Source of the DNA: Gammaproteobacteria bacterium HGW-Gammaproteobacteria-15
GTDB taxonomy: Bacteria; Pseudomonadota; Gammaproteobacteria; Enterobacterales; Alteromonadaceae
Direction of reading: 5' to 3'
DNA length: 64,000 nt
Assembly (NCBI GenBank): GCA_002840125.1
Contig: PGZF01000003.1
Location: forward strand, 372,001 to 436,000
The translations under genes were made by a program, and so were the position numbers. Positions 7,703 to 17,124 of the stretch are shown in pieces. Under the pieces are notes generated by a model, which worked only from the letters and a program-made list of their open reading frames with translations, ran no database searches and was not told the DNA's origin. The number at the start of each line of letters is the position of its first letter. The stretch's first letter is position 1.

Positions 7703-10312
7703 TCAGAATAATTCTACTTCTTCGTCCTGCTTTTTATCCTGTGCTTTATCAAAACTGATTTGCTGAATATTGGCGGTAGCATACTGCTTAGGTTCAGTAC
7801 CGGGCTTAAAGTACTCAAAAGCACTGGTGTGATCGGTACGGTTAGTCAGCAAGCCGGTTTGTAAATCAATCCGCACAGAGGACAAGCCAACAGGCGCGTT
7901 ACCAGGCTTCTCCGGATATTGGGGTAAAGCGGTTTGCATGTAGGCAAGCCAGGCAGGTAAAGCAGTACGGGCACCTGACTCTGTGCCGGCGCTTTGTTGC
8001 TGCCCCATATTAGCATGCCATAAAGCACGGCCCAGGCTGCGGTTAGCGTCGTCAAAACCCACCCACACCGTTACGGCAAGATCAGGCGTAAAACCGGAGA
8101 ACCAGGTATCTTTAGAGTCGTTGGTGGTACCTGTTTTGGCAGAGATATCGCGTCGTTTCAGTTGCTGTACCCGCCAGGCTGTACCATTCCAGCCGGTGCC
8201 ATGTTGCCAGCTGCCACCACCCCAAACACTGCTTTTCAGTGCGTCAGCAATCAGAAAACTATTTTGCTCAGAGATAACCTGCTCGGCCTGTTTTTCTGAC
8301 TGCTCTGCACTGGCTTGCTGGTTTAATGGCGTATCAAGCGACAGCGTATTAAATAGCTGATCCATTTGCGTTTCGGCATCAGCAGGCTGCACTGCGGCTT
8401 GTTGGGTTGCAATAGGGGCTGCTTCACAATCGCGGCAGGCGGTAACAGGGTTGTGCTGATACAACAACTCGCCATCTTCGCTCAGTACTTTTTCGATAAT
8501 GTAAGGGTTTACCAGATAGCCACCATTGGCAAATACGGCATAGCCTGTTACCAGCTCCAGCGGTGTTAATGACGCCGAACCTAATGAAAGGGTTTCATTG
8601 CGTGGTAAATCACTGGAGGTAAAACCAAACCGCTGTAGGTGAGCAATAATATTGTCTATACCTACTGCTCTGAGCAGGCGGACAGATACCACGTTCTTCG
8701 ATTTGGCCAGCGCTTCACGGATGCGGATTGGGCCGTCATAGACAGCCGGAGAGTTTTTCGGCCGCCAGGCAATACCGGCATTGCTGTCCCATTGATGAAT
8801 AGGTGCATCATTCATAATGGTTGCCAGCGTATGACCATGCTCCAGTGCAGCAGAGTATATAAAAGGTTTTATGTTCGAACCCACTTGCCGTTTAGCCTGA
8901 GTAACCCGGTTAAACTGGCTTTGGCTAAAGCTATAACCACCGACAAGCGAGCGGATTGCACCGTTATGCGGGTCAAGTGCCACTATGGCGCTGCTGGCTT
9001 GCGGCACCTGGCTCAGACGCCATTGCTCATTTTGCTGACGCAGAAATACATGCTGGCCTGGTTTAACAATAGCAAACGCTGTTTTAGGCGCCACGCCCTG
9101 GCGTTCATCAGTCTGAAAAGTACGTGCCCACTTCAGGCCGTCCCATTGCAAGGTTACTTGCTGGCCTCCGGCAATAATGGCTTGTGCACTTTGTTCATTT
9201 ACTGCGGTTATAACAGCCGGACGTAAATCTTCAATACTGCTTTGTTTATCAAGATAGGCCAGAATTTCTTCTGCGCTAAGCGGATTTTCCTGTTCAAATT
9301 TGTGTTCTGCATTGTCTGCTTCAACTAAAGTAGATTGCCATAATTCTGCTGCCGGCCCTCTGTAGCCATGGCGTTCGTCATAGTCATACAGATTTTGTTG
9401 CAATGCCTGTTTTGCTTCTGCCTGCTGTACGCTTTGAATAGTAGTAAATACCTGTAAACCAGCTGAGTAGGCCGCTTCTTCACCAAAGCGGTTAACCATG
9501 TCCTGGCGTACCATTTCAGCAATATAAGGTGCAGAGGCAGTGATCTGAGCCCCATGCAGGCGGCTGGTAACCGGGGCAGCGATGGCAAGATCGTAAGCTG
9601 CTTTGTCAATCACCCGTGTTTCCAGCATCCGGCCCAGCACGACATTCCGGCGGGCTCTGGCATTAGACGCGGAGCGTACAGGGTTAAGCGCAGACGGTGC
9701 TTTAGGTAAACCGGCGATAATGGCAATTTCGTCAAGGGTTAATTCATGTACTGTTTTGCCAAAATACACCTGAGCTGCCGCGCCAACACCGAAAGATCGT
9801 TGGCCCAGCTCTATTTTGTTCAGGTAAAGTTCCAGGATCTGATCTTTGGTAAGCAGTTGCTCTATATGAATAGCAAGAAAAATCTCTTTGACTTTTCTAA
9901 CTATTTTTTTCTCACGGCTTAAAAAGAAGTTTCGCGCCAACTGTTGTGTAATAGTGCTGGCGCCCTGGCTGAAATCGCCGGAGGAGGCGACTACTGAAAT
10001 AGCACGGAAGATACCAATGATATCTATACCGGGGTGTTCATAAAACCTTGTATCCTCAACAGCTAAGAATGCTTTTACCAACAAAGGCGGCATTTCTTCC
10101 AGTTTAAGCGGAATACGGCGTTTTTCACCAAATTGTGAAATCAGTTCTCCATCTGCAGTAAATACCTGCATTGGTGTTTGTAGTCTTACATCCTGCAAGG
10201 TGGTGACGTCCGGAAGATCATCTTTAAGATAAAAGTAGATCCCAGCGATCGAAATGATGCCAAAGACGATCATTAGCAGGCTAAGAATTAAGAATTTTTT
10301 AACCCAAGACAC
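7703..10312 (-). CDS. mrcA: Penicillin-binding protein 1A (bifunctional)
   Basis: This inner-membrane class A PBP polymerises and cross-links peptidoglycan. The order is an N-terminal membrane anchor (residues 5-30), a GT51 glycosyltransferase with catalytic Glu86 in EDTRFYEHPG and the GASTITQQLARNFF motif near residue 117, then an OB-like insert and the transpeptidase. The transpeptidase motifs are SNIK (Ser479), SKN (538-540) and KTG (726-728). At 869 residues it is of PBP1A size. The start is GTG with GGGG upstream. The gene is divergent from pilM, the usual mrcA-pilM arrangement of gammaproteobacteria. Confidence 0.95.
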   Translation of the reverse strand: MSWVKKFLILSLLMIVFGIISIAGIYFYLKDDLPDVTTLQDVRLQTPMQVFTADGELISQFGEKRRIPLKLEEMPPLLVKAFLAVEDTRFYEHPGIDIIGIFRAISVVASSGDFSQGASTITQQLARNFFLSREKKIVRKVKEIFLAIHIEQLLTKDQILELYLNKIELGQRSFGVGAAAQVYFGKTVHELTLDEIAIIAGLPKAPSALNPVRSASNARARRNVVLGRMLETRVIDKAAYDLAIAAPVTSRLHGAQITASAPYIAEMVRQDMVNRFGEEAAYSAGLQVFTTIQSVQQAEAKQALQQNLYDYDERHGYRGPAAELWQSTLVEADNAEHKFEQENPLSAEEILAYLDKQSSIEDLRPAVITAVNEQSAQAIIAGGQQVTLQWDGLKWARTFQTDERQGVAPKTAFAIVKPGQHVFLRQQNEQWRLSQVPQASSAIVALDPHNGAIRSLVGGYSFSQSQFNRVTQAKRQVGSNIKPFIYSAALEHGHTLATIMNDAPIHQWDSNAGIAWRPKNSPAVYDGPIRIREALAKSKNVVSVRLLRAVGIDNIIAHLQRFGFTSSDLPRNETLSLGSASLTPLELVTGYAVFANGGYLVNPYIIEKVLSEDGELLYQHNPVTACRDCEAAPIATQQAAVQPADAETQMDQLFNTLSLDTPLNQQASAEQSEKQAEQVISEQNSFLIADALKSSVWGGGSWQHGTGWNGTAWRVQQLKRRDISAKTGTTNDSKDTWFSGFTPDLAVTVWVGFDDANRSLGRALWHANMGQQQSAGTESGARTALPAWLAYMQTALPQYPEKPGNAPVGLSSVRIDLQTGLLTNRTDHTSAFEYFKPGTEPKQYATANIQQISFDKAQDKKQDEEVELF

Positions 10313-10465
10313 TGAATAGCCCCAATTTTTACTCCCAATTCCTATACAACGCTGCTAGTATATATTTATTAGCATTAGATTAAACGCTTTTTCTTGCCAA
10401 AAATTAGCGACTAAGCTATCAATGAGACAATTATAATCATAACTATAAATTGGTCGCAGGGTGCT
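10313..10465. promoter_or_regulatory. Divergent mrcA/pilM promoter region
   Basis: This A-T-rich spacer must drive both genes. A perfect TATAAT at 10432-10437 on the plus strand is the best -10 candidate for pilM, though no good -35 sits 17 bp upstream of it. For mrcA, TTGGCA read on the minus strand (10399-10394) is a possible -35 with only a weak -10 downstream. Exact start sites are not resolved. Confidence 0.4.
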
Positions 10466-11545
10466 ATGATAAATCGCCTGTTTAGCAAACAAACACCCAT
10501 GATGGTTGGGATTGACGTTGGTGCGCACTCCGTCAAAGCGGTGTTACTTAGCCAGCATAATGGCGTTTACAAAGTGGAAGCCGTTGCAGTTGAACCCATG
10601 GCAAAAGGTGCTATGTCTGATAGGGAGATACAGGACATAGAAGCCGTAGGCAATGTGCTTAGCAAGATCCGAAAAAAGATCCCCCGCTCGGTAAAGTTTG
10701 CTGCCGCCGCCGTTTCCGGATCTACCGTGATCAGCAAAATCATTTTCATGGATGTGTCCTTAACGGATGCTGAACTGGAAAGTCAGATTGAAGTGGAAGC
10801 TGATACCTTAATTCCTTACCCATTAAACGAAGTTAGCCTCGACTTTGAAAAGCTGGATGTTAATGAAGCTGATCCTTCCAAAGTTAATGTGCTGTTAAGT
10901 GCGGCCCGCACAGAAAGTATAGAAGCGCGCGTTGCTGCTTTAGACAATAGCGGATTCACTGCCAAGGTAGTGGATATTGAAAGCTACGCCTTAAGCCGTG
11001 CTGCACAACTATGTTTGAAGCAATTACCCGATGATGCGCATAAAAAAGTGGTTGCTATGGTGGACATCGGCGCCACCATGACCTTATTAAGCATTATGGA
11101 GAATGGTAAAACCCTCTATACCCGCGATCAGGTATTTGGTGGCGATCAATACACCCGCAGTATTTTATCCTATTACAATAAAAGTTATGACGAAGCCGAG
11201 CAGGCTAAAGTAAACAGCGATTTGCCGCCCAACTATACCTTTGAAGTATTGGCGCCGTTTCAGACTATGCTGCTGCAGCAGGTTCGCCGCGGTATTCAGA
11301 TGTACCTTACCAGCAGTGGTAAAGACACGGTGGATTATCTGGTGCTGTCTGGTGGTACTGCGCTGATAGAAGGCATTGATAAGCTGCTGATTGATGAATT
11401 AGGTATTCATACTGTAGTGGCTAATCCTTTTAAAGCCATGGAAGTGGCCACTTCTGTTGATCGTGACCAGCTTAATCGTCATTCATCACAGCTCATGGTT
11501 GCCAGCGGCCTGGCGTTAAGGAGTTTTTCCTCATGGCATATATAA
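10466..11545 (+). CDS. pilM: Type IV pilus assembly ATPase-like protein PilM
   Basis: PilM is a cytoplasmic actin/FtsA-fold protein that binds the N-terminal tail of PilN and links the inner-membrane alignment complex to the pilus motors. The N-terminal nucleotide-binding motif GIDVGAHSVKAV and the later VDIGATMT and LSGGTALIEG motifs identify the fold. It is the first gene of pilMNOPQ and overlaps pilN by 13 bp. Type IV pili serve twitching, attachment and DNA uptake. Confidence 0.95.
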   Translation: MINRLFSKQTPMMVGIDVGAHSVKAVLLSQHNGVYKVEAVAVEPMAKGAMSDREIQDIEAVGNVLSKIRKKIPRSVKFAAAAVSGSTVISKIIFMDVSLTDAELESQIEVEADTLIPYPLNEVSLDFEKLDVNEADPSKVNVLLSAARTESIEARVAALDNSGFTAKVVDIESYALSRAAQLCLKQLPDDAHKKVVAMVDIGATMTLLSIMENGKTLYTRDQVFGGDQYTRSILSYYNKSYDEAEQAKVNSDLPPNYTFEVLAPFQTMLLQQVRRGIQMYLTSSGKDTVDYLVLSGGTALIEGIDKLLIDELGIHTVVANPFKAMEVATSVDRDQLNRHSSQLMVASGLALRSFSSWHI

Positions 11546-12129
11546 ACCTATTGCCGTGGCGGGAAGCTGCGCGAAAAGAACAACAAAAGCAATACCTGAC
11601 TGTACTTACAGCCATAGCGGTGATGAGTTTTTTACTGATGTTTCTGGTAAACATAACCTACAACGCCCGTATTGACGGACAAATGCAGCGTAACCGGTAC
11701 CTGGAAAATGAAATTAAGGTGCTGGATCAACGCATAGCGGAGATCCGTACGCTAAATGACACTAAGAAAAACTTACAGCAGCGTATGTCACTGATTGAAC
11801 AGTTGCAAGGTAGCCGTAATCTGGGTACGCAAATTATGGACGCTATTGCCAAGTCAGTACCTGCCGGGGTTTACCTGACCCAACTGGAAAAAAAAGGTAC
11901 AGCTTTGTTGTTGATAGGCAAAAGTGAATCTAATAACCGTCTGTCCAATTTATTGCGTGAAGCAGAAGACTCAGAATTACTGTCCAGCCCGTTACTGGAG
12001 TTTATTGAAGCCGGTAAAGACAATACCAGCTTATTAAGTAATTTTAAGATGCACCTGAAGGTTGAAGGCTATGAAGCGGTGCAGGGCTCTGACGCCACTG
12101 TAACTCCGGCAAAAGGCGGTGCTAAATGA
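11533..12129 (+). CDS. pilN: Type IV pilus inner-membrane protein PilN
   Basis: The short cytoplasmic tail MAYINLLPWRE is the conserved PilM-binding INLLP motif. A single membrane helix (about residues 22-44), a coiled coil and a periplasmic ferredoxin-like domain follow. It pairs with PilO. An AAGGAG ribosome site lies 9 nt before the ATG, inside the end of pilM. Confidence 0.94.
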   Translation: MAYINLLPWREAARKEQQKQYLTVLTAIAVMSFLLMFLVNITYNARIDGQMQRNRYLENEIKVLDQRIAEIRTLNDTKKNLQQRMSLIEQLQGSRNLGTQIMDAIAKSVPAGVYLTQLEKKGTALLLIGKSESNNRLSNLLREAEDSELLSSPLLEFIEAGKDNTSLLSNFKMHLKVEGYEAVQGSDATVTPAKGGAK

Positions 12130-12719
12130 ATCTGAATTTGTCTGAAATTGATATCAATGATTTGGATTTTCAGAACATGGGCTCATGGCCTGCTGCGGCA
12201 AAGATTATTTTTGCTGCAGTGCTGGCGCTTATGGTATCGGCACTAAGTTATTTTCTGCTGGTTGACAGCAAGATTGATGAGTTGGCTTTTGCGCAAAAAA
12301 AAGAAGTTGAGTTACGCCAGCTATACCGCAACAAGTATGCCTCTGCAGTAAATCTGGATTTATATAAGCAGCAAATGGTGGAAATGGAACAGACATTTTC
12401 ATTTCTATTAAAACAGTTACCAACAACGCATGAAACGCCGGGCCTGCTGGATGATATTACCTATGTTGGAACCACCAGCGGCTTAACTTTTATTCGCATT
12501 AACTGGGAACCAGAAATAGAAAAGGAATTTTACACTGAATTACCGATAAAAATAGAAGTAGTAGGTGACTACCATCAGTTCGGTAATTTTGTCAGTGAAG
12601 TGGCTAAGCTGCCACGTATTGTAAGCTTGCATGACTTTTCTATTCAGACCGAACCAAACGAACGGCTACGCTTTAATGTAGTGGCTAAAACCTATCGCTA
12701 TAAAGAGGTTCAGCCATGA
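12126..12719 (+). CDS. pilO: Type IV pilus inner-membrane protein PilO
   Basis: It has 197 residues, with one membrane helix near residues 26-47, a coiled coil and a periplasmic domain typical of PilO. It forms heterodimers with PilN and contacts the lipoprotein PilP. It overlaps pilN by the ATGA junction, and its own stop overlaps the start of pilP in the same way. Confidence 0.93.
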   Translation: MNLNLSEIDINDLDFQNMGSWPAAAKIIFAAVLALMVSALSYFLLVDSKIDELAFAQKKEVELRQLYRNKYASAVNLDLYKQQMVEMEQTFSFLLKQLPTTHETPGLLDDITYVGTTSGLTFIRINWEPEIEKEFYTELPIKIEVVGDYHQFGNFVSEVAKLPRIVSLHDFSIQTEPNERLRFNVVAKTYRYKEVQP

Positions 12720-13252
12720 TCAGACCCTTGTCTGTTGTTGCGCTGAGCATACTGCTAAGCGGTTGTTTTAATGATTTGAGCGGTGTACAGCAGTACATTG
12801 CCGAGGTAAAAGCCAGCACCAGAGCTCGTGTTGAACCACTGCCAGAAGTTAAGGAATTTGTGCATATTCCTTATCGCTCGCAAAACGTACGTAGCCCCTT
12901 TGCTGCGCCAAGACCAGAGGCTGTGCAGGATAAATTTCTGCAGGTGCAGGACTGTTTACACCCCGACCCAAGGCGCAGAAAAGAACCATTAGAAAAATAC
13001 GCGCTGGACAACTTAAAGATGCGCGGCACCCTGGGCGATACAGGTAATATCTGGGCGCTGATCGAGGCTTCTGATAAAACATTACACCGGGTAACCCTGA
13101 GCAATCACGTTGGATTGTTTCATGGCCGGGTCATTAATGTTGAGCCAACTCATATAGAGTTACTGGAATTGATCCCCGATGGCGCAGGTTGCTGGAAAGA
13201 ACGGACGACCATGTTACAGATGATTGATATGTCATCTGTGGCGAGTAATTGA
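12716..13252 (+). CDS. pilP: Type IV pilus lipoprotein PilP
   Basis: A signal peptide ends in the lipobox LLSGC (Cys near residue 17), predicting an inner-membrane lipoprotein. PilP bridges the PilN/PilO complex to the secretin PilQ through its C-terminal beta domain (about residues 95-175, beginning LKMRGTLGD). The unstructured linker carries the conserved RSPFAAP motif. Confidence 0.93.
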   Translation: MIRPLSVVALSILLSGCFNDLSGVQQYIAEVKASTRARVEPLPEVKEFVHIPYRSQNVRSPFAAPRPEAVQDKFLQVQDCLHPDPRRRKEPLEKYALDNLKMRGTLGDTGNIWALIEASDKTLHRVTLSNHVGLFHGRVINVEPTHIELLELIPDGAGCWKERTTMLQMIDMSSVASN

Positions 13253-13270
13253 CAGGTATGCGAGTAAATC

Positions 13271-15337
13271 ATGGATAAAATAATCAAAATAATGTCTGGC
13301 CGACTCCAGCGCACGGCGATGTGCTTTGCAACCTTAATGGCACTGTCATTGCCCGCAGCAGCTGTGCCCCTGTTATATGATGTCAGATACAACCCTTTGC
13401 TGACAGGTGAAACAGAAATTGAATTCATTTTTGATGAAGAGTTGTACGCAGATCCAAGTATTCAGGTATTTAACGAACCGGCCCGTATTGAATTATTTTT
13501 TGATAACTCAGATTACGAAGAAAAATTAAACGAAGTACTAATAGACAAAGCCGGGGTAAAACGTGTTACTTCTGAGTTTGTCGGCGAAGGGTTTAAAACG
13601 GTTATCTATCTGGATTATCTGAAGATTTATCGTACGCGAGTCAGGGGTAACGTTTTTCATATTCATATTTCCGATAACCCTACTTCTGGCAATCTTGGTT
13701 CAGTTGCCGATGTTACTCCCACTTATATTAATCGGGTAAACGCAATAGATTTTCGCCGTGGCGATAAAGGTGAAGGCCGGGTGCTGGTATTTTTACGCGA
13801 CAACACTGCTGCTGTGGATGTTGCCGAGCGTTTAGGTAAGCTGGAAGTTGAGTTTCATAACACTGATATTCTCGACGAATTATTATACCAACTGGATGTA
13901 GTTGATTTTGGCACTATTGTAAAAGGTATAGAAACATTTAAAGAGAATGGATCTACCCGTTTAGTGGTGGATACCACAGCAGAATTTACTTTTACCTACC
14001 AGCAAATCGATAATATTTTTACGCTGAATGTTGAGCGTGATACCACTAACCGCAGCATTCTCGGTGGCGGAAAAGAGTATAAAGGCCGGGCAATTTCGTT
14101 GAATTTTCAGGATATTCCGGTACGCACCGTACTACAGATTATTGCTGATTATAACGGCTTTAACCTGGTAACCAGCGACTCTGTTACCGGCAATATTACG
14201 TTGCGTTTAGACGGTACCCCTTGGGATCAGGCGCTGGATATTGTGCTTAGGGTTAAAGGTCTGGATAAACGGATGGAAGGCAATATCCTGATGGTAGCAC
14301 CAACCGATGAGTTGGCAGCACGTGAAGCCAGGGAGCTGGAAGCCAAACAGACAGTGGCTGATCTGGAGCCGTTATACTCTGATTTCTTGTCAATTAACTA
14401 TGCTAAAGCGGCTGATTTAGCCGGTTTATTATCAAACAAAGATGCAACCATGCTGTCATCGCGCGGTTCTGTAAATGTTGACGAGCGTACCAATACCATC
14501 TTAATTAAAGATACAGCCCGTAATATTGAAAGTGTACGTAAGTTAATAGAGCGGCTGGATATTCCAGTACGCCAGGTACTGATTGAATCACGCATGGTTA
14601 CTGTGCGCGATAGTGTGACCGATGAGCTAGGTATCCGGTGGGGCTTTAGCGACCAGCAAAGCAGCGGCAGCTCTAACCAGGGAACCTCAGGTTCAGCCGG
14701 TGGGGCTAACAGTATTGCTAACGGAGTGATCCCATCACTTGATAATCGCTGGAATGTTAACTTACCTGCCAGCAACCCTGCAGGTAGTATTGCTTTTCAT
14801 ATCGCCCGCCTGGCAGATGGCACCTTACTGGACCTTGAGCTTTCTGCACTTGAACAGGAGAACAAAGGTGAAATTATCGCCAGCCCACGTATTACCACGG
14901 CAAATCAGAAACAAGCTCGTATCGAGCAGGGGGTTGAAATACCCTATGTACAGGCTGCATCCAGTGGCGCTACCACAGTAGAGTTCAAAAAAGCGGTACT
15001 GAGTTTAACGGTAACGCCACAAATTACCCCGGATAACAAGATCATTCTGGATCTGATTATTACCCAGAATACCCGTGGTGAAACGGTGCAAACCCCAACA
15101 GGGCCCGCAACAGCCATTGATACACAACAAATACAAACCCAGGTGTTAGTCGACAATGGCGAAACCATCGTTTTGGGTGGGATCTACCAGCAACAGATTC
15201 TGTCGACAGTTAATAAGGTACCGTTATTCGGTGATATTCCTTATCTGGGGGTTTTGTTCAGATCAAAGCGTGAAGTTAATGAAAAGAACGAGTTACTAAT
15301 TTTCGTTACTCCGAAAATCATCACTGACGGCCTTTGA
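13271..15337 (+). CDS. pilQ: Type IV pilus secretin PilQ
   Basis: PilQ forms the outer-membrane ring through which the pilus passes. In order: signal peptide (residues 1-31), an AMIN domain for peptidoglycan binding, an STN domain (from about residue 275), a secretin N-domain with the DERTNTIL motif (near 400) and a C-terminal secretin pore with VPLFGDIPYLGVLFR. The 688-residue length is usual. A serine/glycine-rich linker lies near residues 460-485. It ends the pilM-Q operon. Confidence 0.95.
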   Translation: MDKIIKIMSGRLQRTAMCFATLMALSLPAAAVPLLYDVRYNPLLTGETEIEFIFDEELYADPSIQVFNEPARIELFFDNSDYEEKLNEVLIDKAGVKRVTSEFVGEGFKTVIYLDYLKIYRTRVRGNVFHIHISDNPTSGNLGSVADVTPTYINRVNAIDFRRGDKGEGRVLVFLRDNTAAVDVAERLGKLEVEFHNTDILDELLYQLDVVDFGTIVKGIETFKENGSTRLVVDTTAEFTFTYQQIDNIFTLNVERDTTNRSILGGGKEYKGRAISLNFQDIPVRTVLQIIADYNGFNLVTSDSVTGNITLRLDGTPWDQALDIVLRVKGLDKRMEGNILMVAPTDELAAREARELEAKQTVADLEPLYSDFLSINYAKAADLAGLLSNKDATMLSSRGSVNVDERTNTILIKDTARNIESVRKLIERLDIPVRQVLIESRMVTVRDSVTDELGIRWGFSDQQSSGSSNQGTSGSAGGANSIANGVIPSLDNRWNVNLPASNPAGSIAFHIARLADGTLLDLELSALEQENKGEIIASPRITTANQKQARIEQGVEIPYVQAASSGATTVEFKKAVLSLTVTPQITPDNKIILDLIITQNTRGETVQTPTGPATAIDTQQIQTQVLVDNGETIVLGGIYQQQILSTVNKVPLFGDIPYLGVLFRSKREVNEKNELLIFVTPKIITDGL

Positions 15338-15510
15338 ACTAACAACATAAGCACTGCTGTAGCTGCGCTGGCAGTAGTGCCGGAGGTTTGAGAATTAGCT
15401 TGCCAACAAAAGGCTATTCCTGACATAATTCAGCGCTTCAAATTTTCGTGGGAGCCTTTTGGTCCTTGAATTCAACTTTTCACTGAGTTAGCTGATTAGT
15501 AATACTACCT

Positions 15511-16029
15511 ATGGCAGAAAAACGTAATATCTTCCTTGTTGGCCCGATGGGTGCAGGCAAAAGCACAATTGGCCGTCACTTAGCAGACATGCTTCATCTC
15601 GAGTTCTACGATTCGGATCAGGAAATCGAGCGCCGCACCGGTGCAGATATCGCCTGGGTATTCGATCTGGAAGGTGAAGAAGGTTTCCGCGTACGTGAAG
15701 AAACTGTCATTCAGGATCTGACCGAACTACAGGGCATAGTGCTTGCTACTGGCGGTGGTTCAGTACTGAGTAAAGAGACTCGCAACCGCTTGTCTGCACG
15801 CGGTATTGTAGTGTATCTTGAGACACCAATCGAAAAGCAGGTTGCCCGCACTCAGCGTGATAAACGCAGACCTTTGCTGCAAACTGAAGAGGCACCAAAA
15901 GAAGTTCTGGAGCGTCTGGCGGCTGAACGTAACCCGCTTTATGCAGAAATTGCTGACTTCACTGTACGCACCGATGAGCAAAGCGCTCGTGCTGTAGCCA
16001 GTCAGATTATAGAACAACTGGGTTTTTAG
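15511..16029 (+). CDS. aroK: Shikimate kinase
   Basis: It phosphorylates shikimate in the chorismate pathway. The P-loop GPMGAGKST is at residues 11-19, with the substrate residues D34 and R58 in the expected places and the GGG motif ATGGGS near residue 80. At 172 residues it matches AroK of E. coli. The pilQ-aroK-aroB-damX-dam order is conserved in gammaproteobacteria. The 173-bp gap after pilQ holds a weak hairpin (about 15347-15392) with no T tract and no clear promoter. Confidence 0.94.
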   Translation: MAEKRNIFLVGPMGAGKSTIGRHLADMLHLEFYDSDQEIERRTGADIAWVFDLEGEEGFRVREETVIQDLTELQGIVLATGGGSVLSKETRNRLSARGIVVYLETPIEKQVARTQRDKRRPLLQTEEAPKEVLERLAAERNPLYAEIADFTVRTDEQSARAVASQIIEQLGF

Positions 16030-16053
16030 CCAACATCTACCGGGGAGCTGCTG

Positions 16054-17124
16054 ATGCAGAAAGTTGAAGTCCAACTTGGCGAACGCAGCTACACCATCTC
16101 TATCTCTGATAATTTTCAAGGGTTAGCTGCCGGGCTGGCACATTGCCGTCAGGTCGTTATTATCTCCAACCCTACCGTGGCGCCGCTTTATTTACAGTCG
16201 GTGCAACAATTGTTTGTCGGTTGCACAACACTGCATTTCTTATTGCCTGATGGTGAAGCTTATAAAACCTTAAGTTCGTTTGAGCAGGTTATGGAGTTTT
16301 TATTGCAGCAGCGTATGTCCCGCGATGTACTGCTGGTTGCGCTGGGCGGCGGAGTAATTGGCGATCTTACCGGGTTTGTGGCAGCTTGTTATCAGCGCGG
16401 TGTGCCGTTTTTACAAATTCCAACCACCTTGTTATCTCAGGTAGATTCCTCTGTAGGTGGTAAAACGGCCGTCAATCACCCGCTTGGCAAAAATATGATC
16501 GGCGCTTTTAAGCAGCCTGCTCAGGTACTGATTAATACTGCAGTGTTATCGACGTTGCCTGCACGTGAGTTTGCCGCCGGTATGGCAGAAGTGATTAAGT
16601 ACGCCTTGATAGCTGATGCTGAGTTTTTCAGCTGGCTGGAGCAGAACCAACTGCTTATTCAACAACAGCATGCTGCGACACTGGCCGAGATGATCCGCTA
16701 TTGTTGCCAGATGAAAGCCGATATTGTGAGCCGCGATGAAACAGAACAAGGCGAAAGAGCTCTGCTTAATTTAGGCCATACTTTTGGCCATGCTATAGAA
16801 GCTTATCTGGGCTACGGTGAATGGCTGCATGGTGAAGCTGTTGCTGTGGGCATGGTAATGGCTGCAGAACTGGCTTTAAGCCGGGGCGATTTGCAAGTGG
16901 CAGATTTGGCGCGTATTAATGCATTATTGTTAGCATTTTCATTGCCGGTTAAACCTCCTGCCGGTATGCATATTGGCGATTTTATGCCTTATATGAAAAC
17001 AGATAAAAAAGTAAAAAACGGCAGTATGCGTTTTGTGTTACCAACCGCGTTTGGCGCCACAGCTGTGGTAGATAACGTAACCGAAACGGAACTTTTCAGG
17101 GTATTTGCTGATGGAAACAACTGA
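16054..17124 (+). CDS. aroB: 3-dehydroquinate synthase
   Basis: AroB cyclises DAHP to 3-dehydroquinate using NAD and a metal ion, the second step of the shikimate pathway. The motifs GGGVIGDLTGFVA (about residues 94-106), PTTLLSQVDSSVGGKT and the metal-ligand LGHTFGHA are present. A GGGGAG ribosome site precedes the ATG, 24 bp after aroK. The stop lies 14 bp inside damX. Confidence 0.95.
   Translation: MQKVEVQLGERSYTISISDNFQGLAAGLAHCRQVVIISNPTVAPLYLQSVQQLFVGCTTLHFLLPDGEAYKTLSSFEQVMEFLLQQRMSRDVLLVALGGGVIGDLTGFVAACYQRGVPFLQIPTTLLSQVDSSVGGKTAVNHPLGKNMIGAFKQPAQVLINTAVLSTLPAREFAAGMAEVIKYALIADAEFFSWLEQNQLLIQQQHAATLAEMIRYCCQMKADIVSRDETEQGERALLNLGHTFGHAIEAYLGYGEWLHGEAVAVGMVMAAELALSRGDLQVADLARINALLLAFSLPVKPPAGMHIGDFMPYMKTDKKVKNGSMRFVLPTAFGATAVVDNVTETELFRVFADGNN

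Noticed and set aside
8639-9226. 195-residue plus-strand frame inside mrcA
   Set aside because: Antisense to the conserved transpeptidase domain of PBP1A; no start signal or recognised family.
15497-15507. TAGTAATACTA before aroK, the exact complement of operator site B
   Set aside because: It sits in the ribosome-binding area of a housekeeping gene, lacks the ACAATA extension, and is A-T-rich enough to arise by chance.
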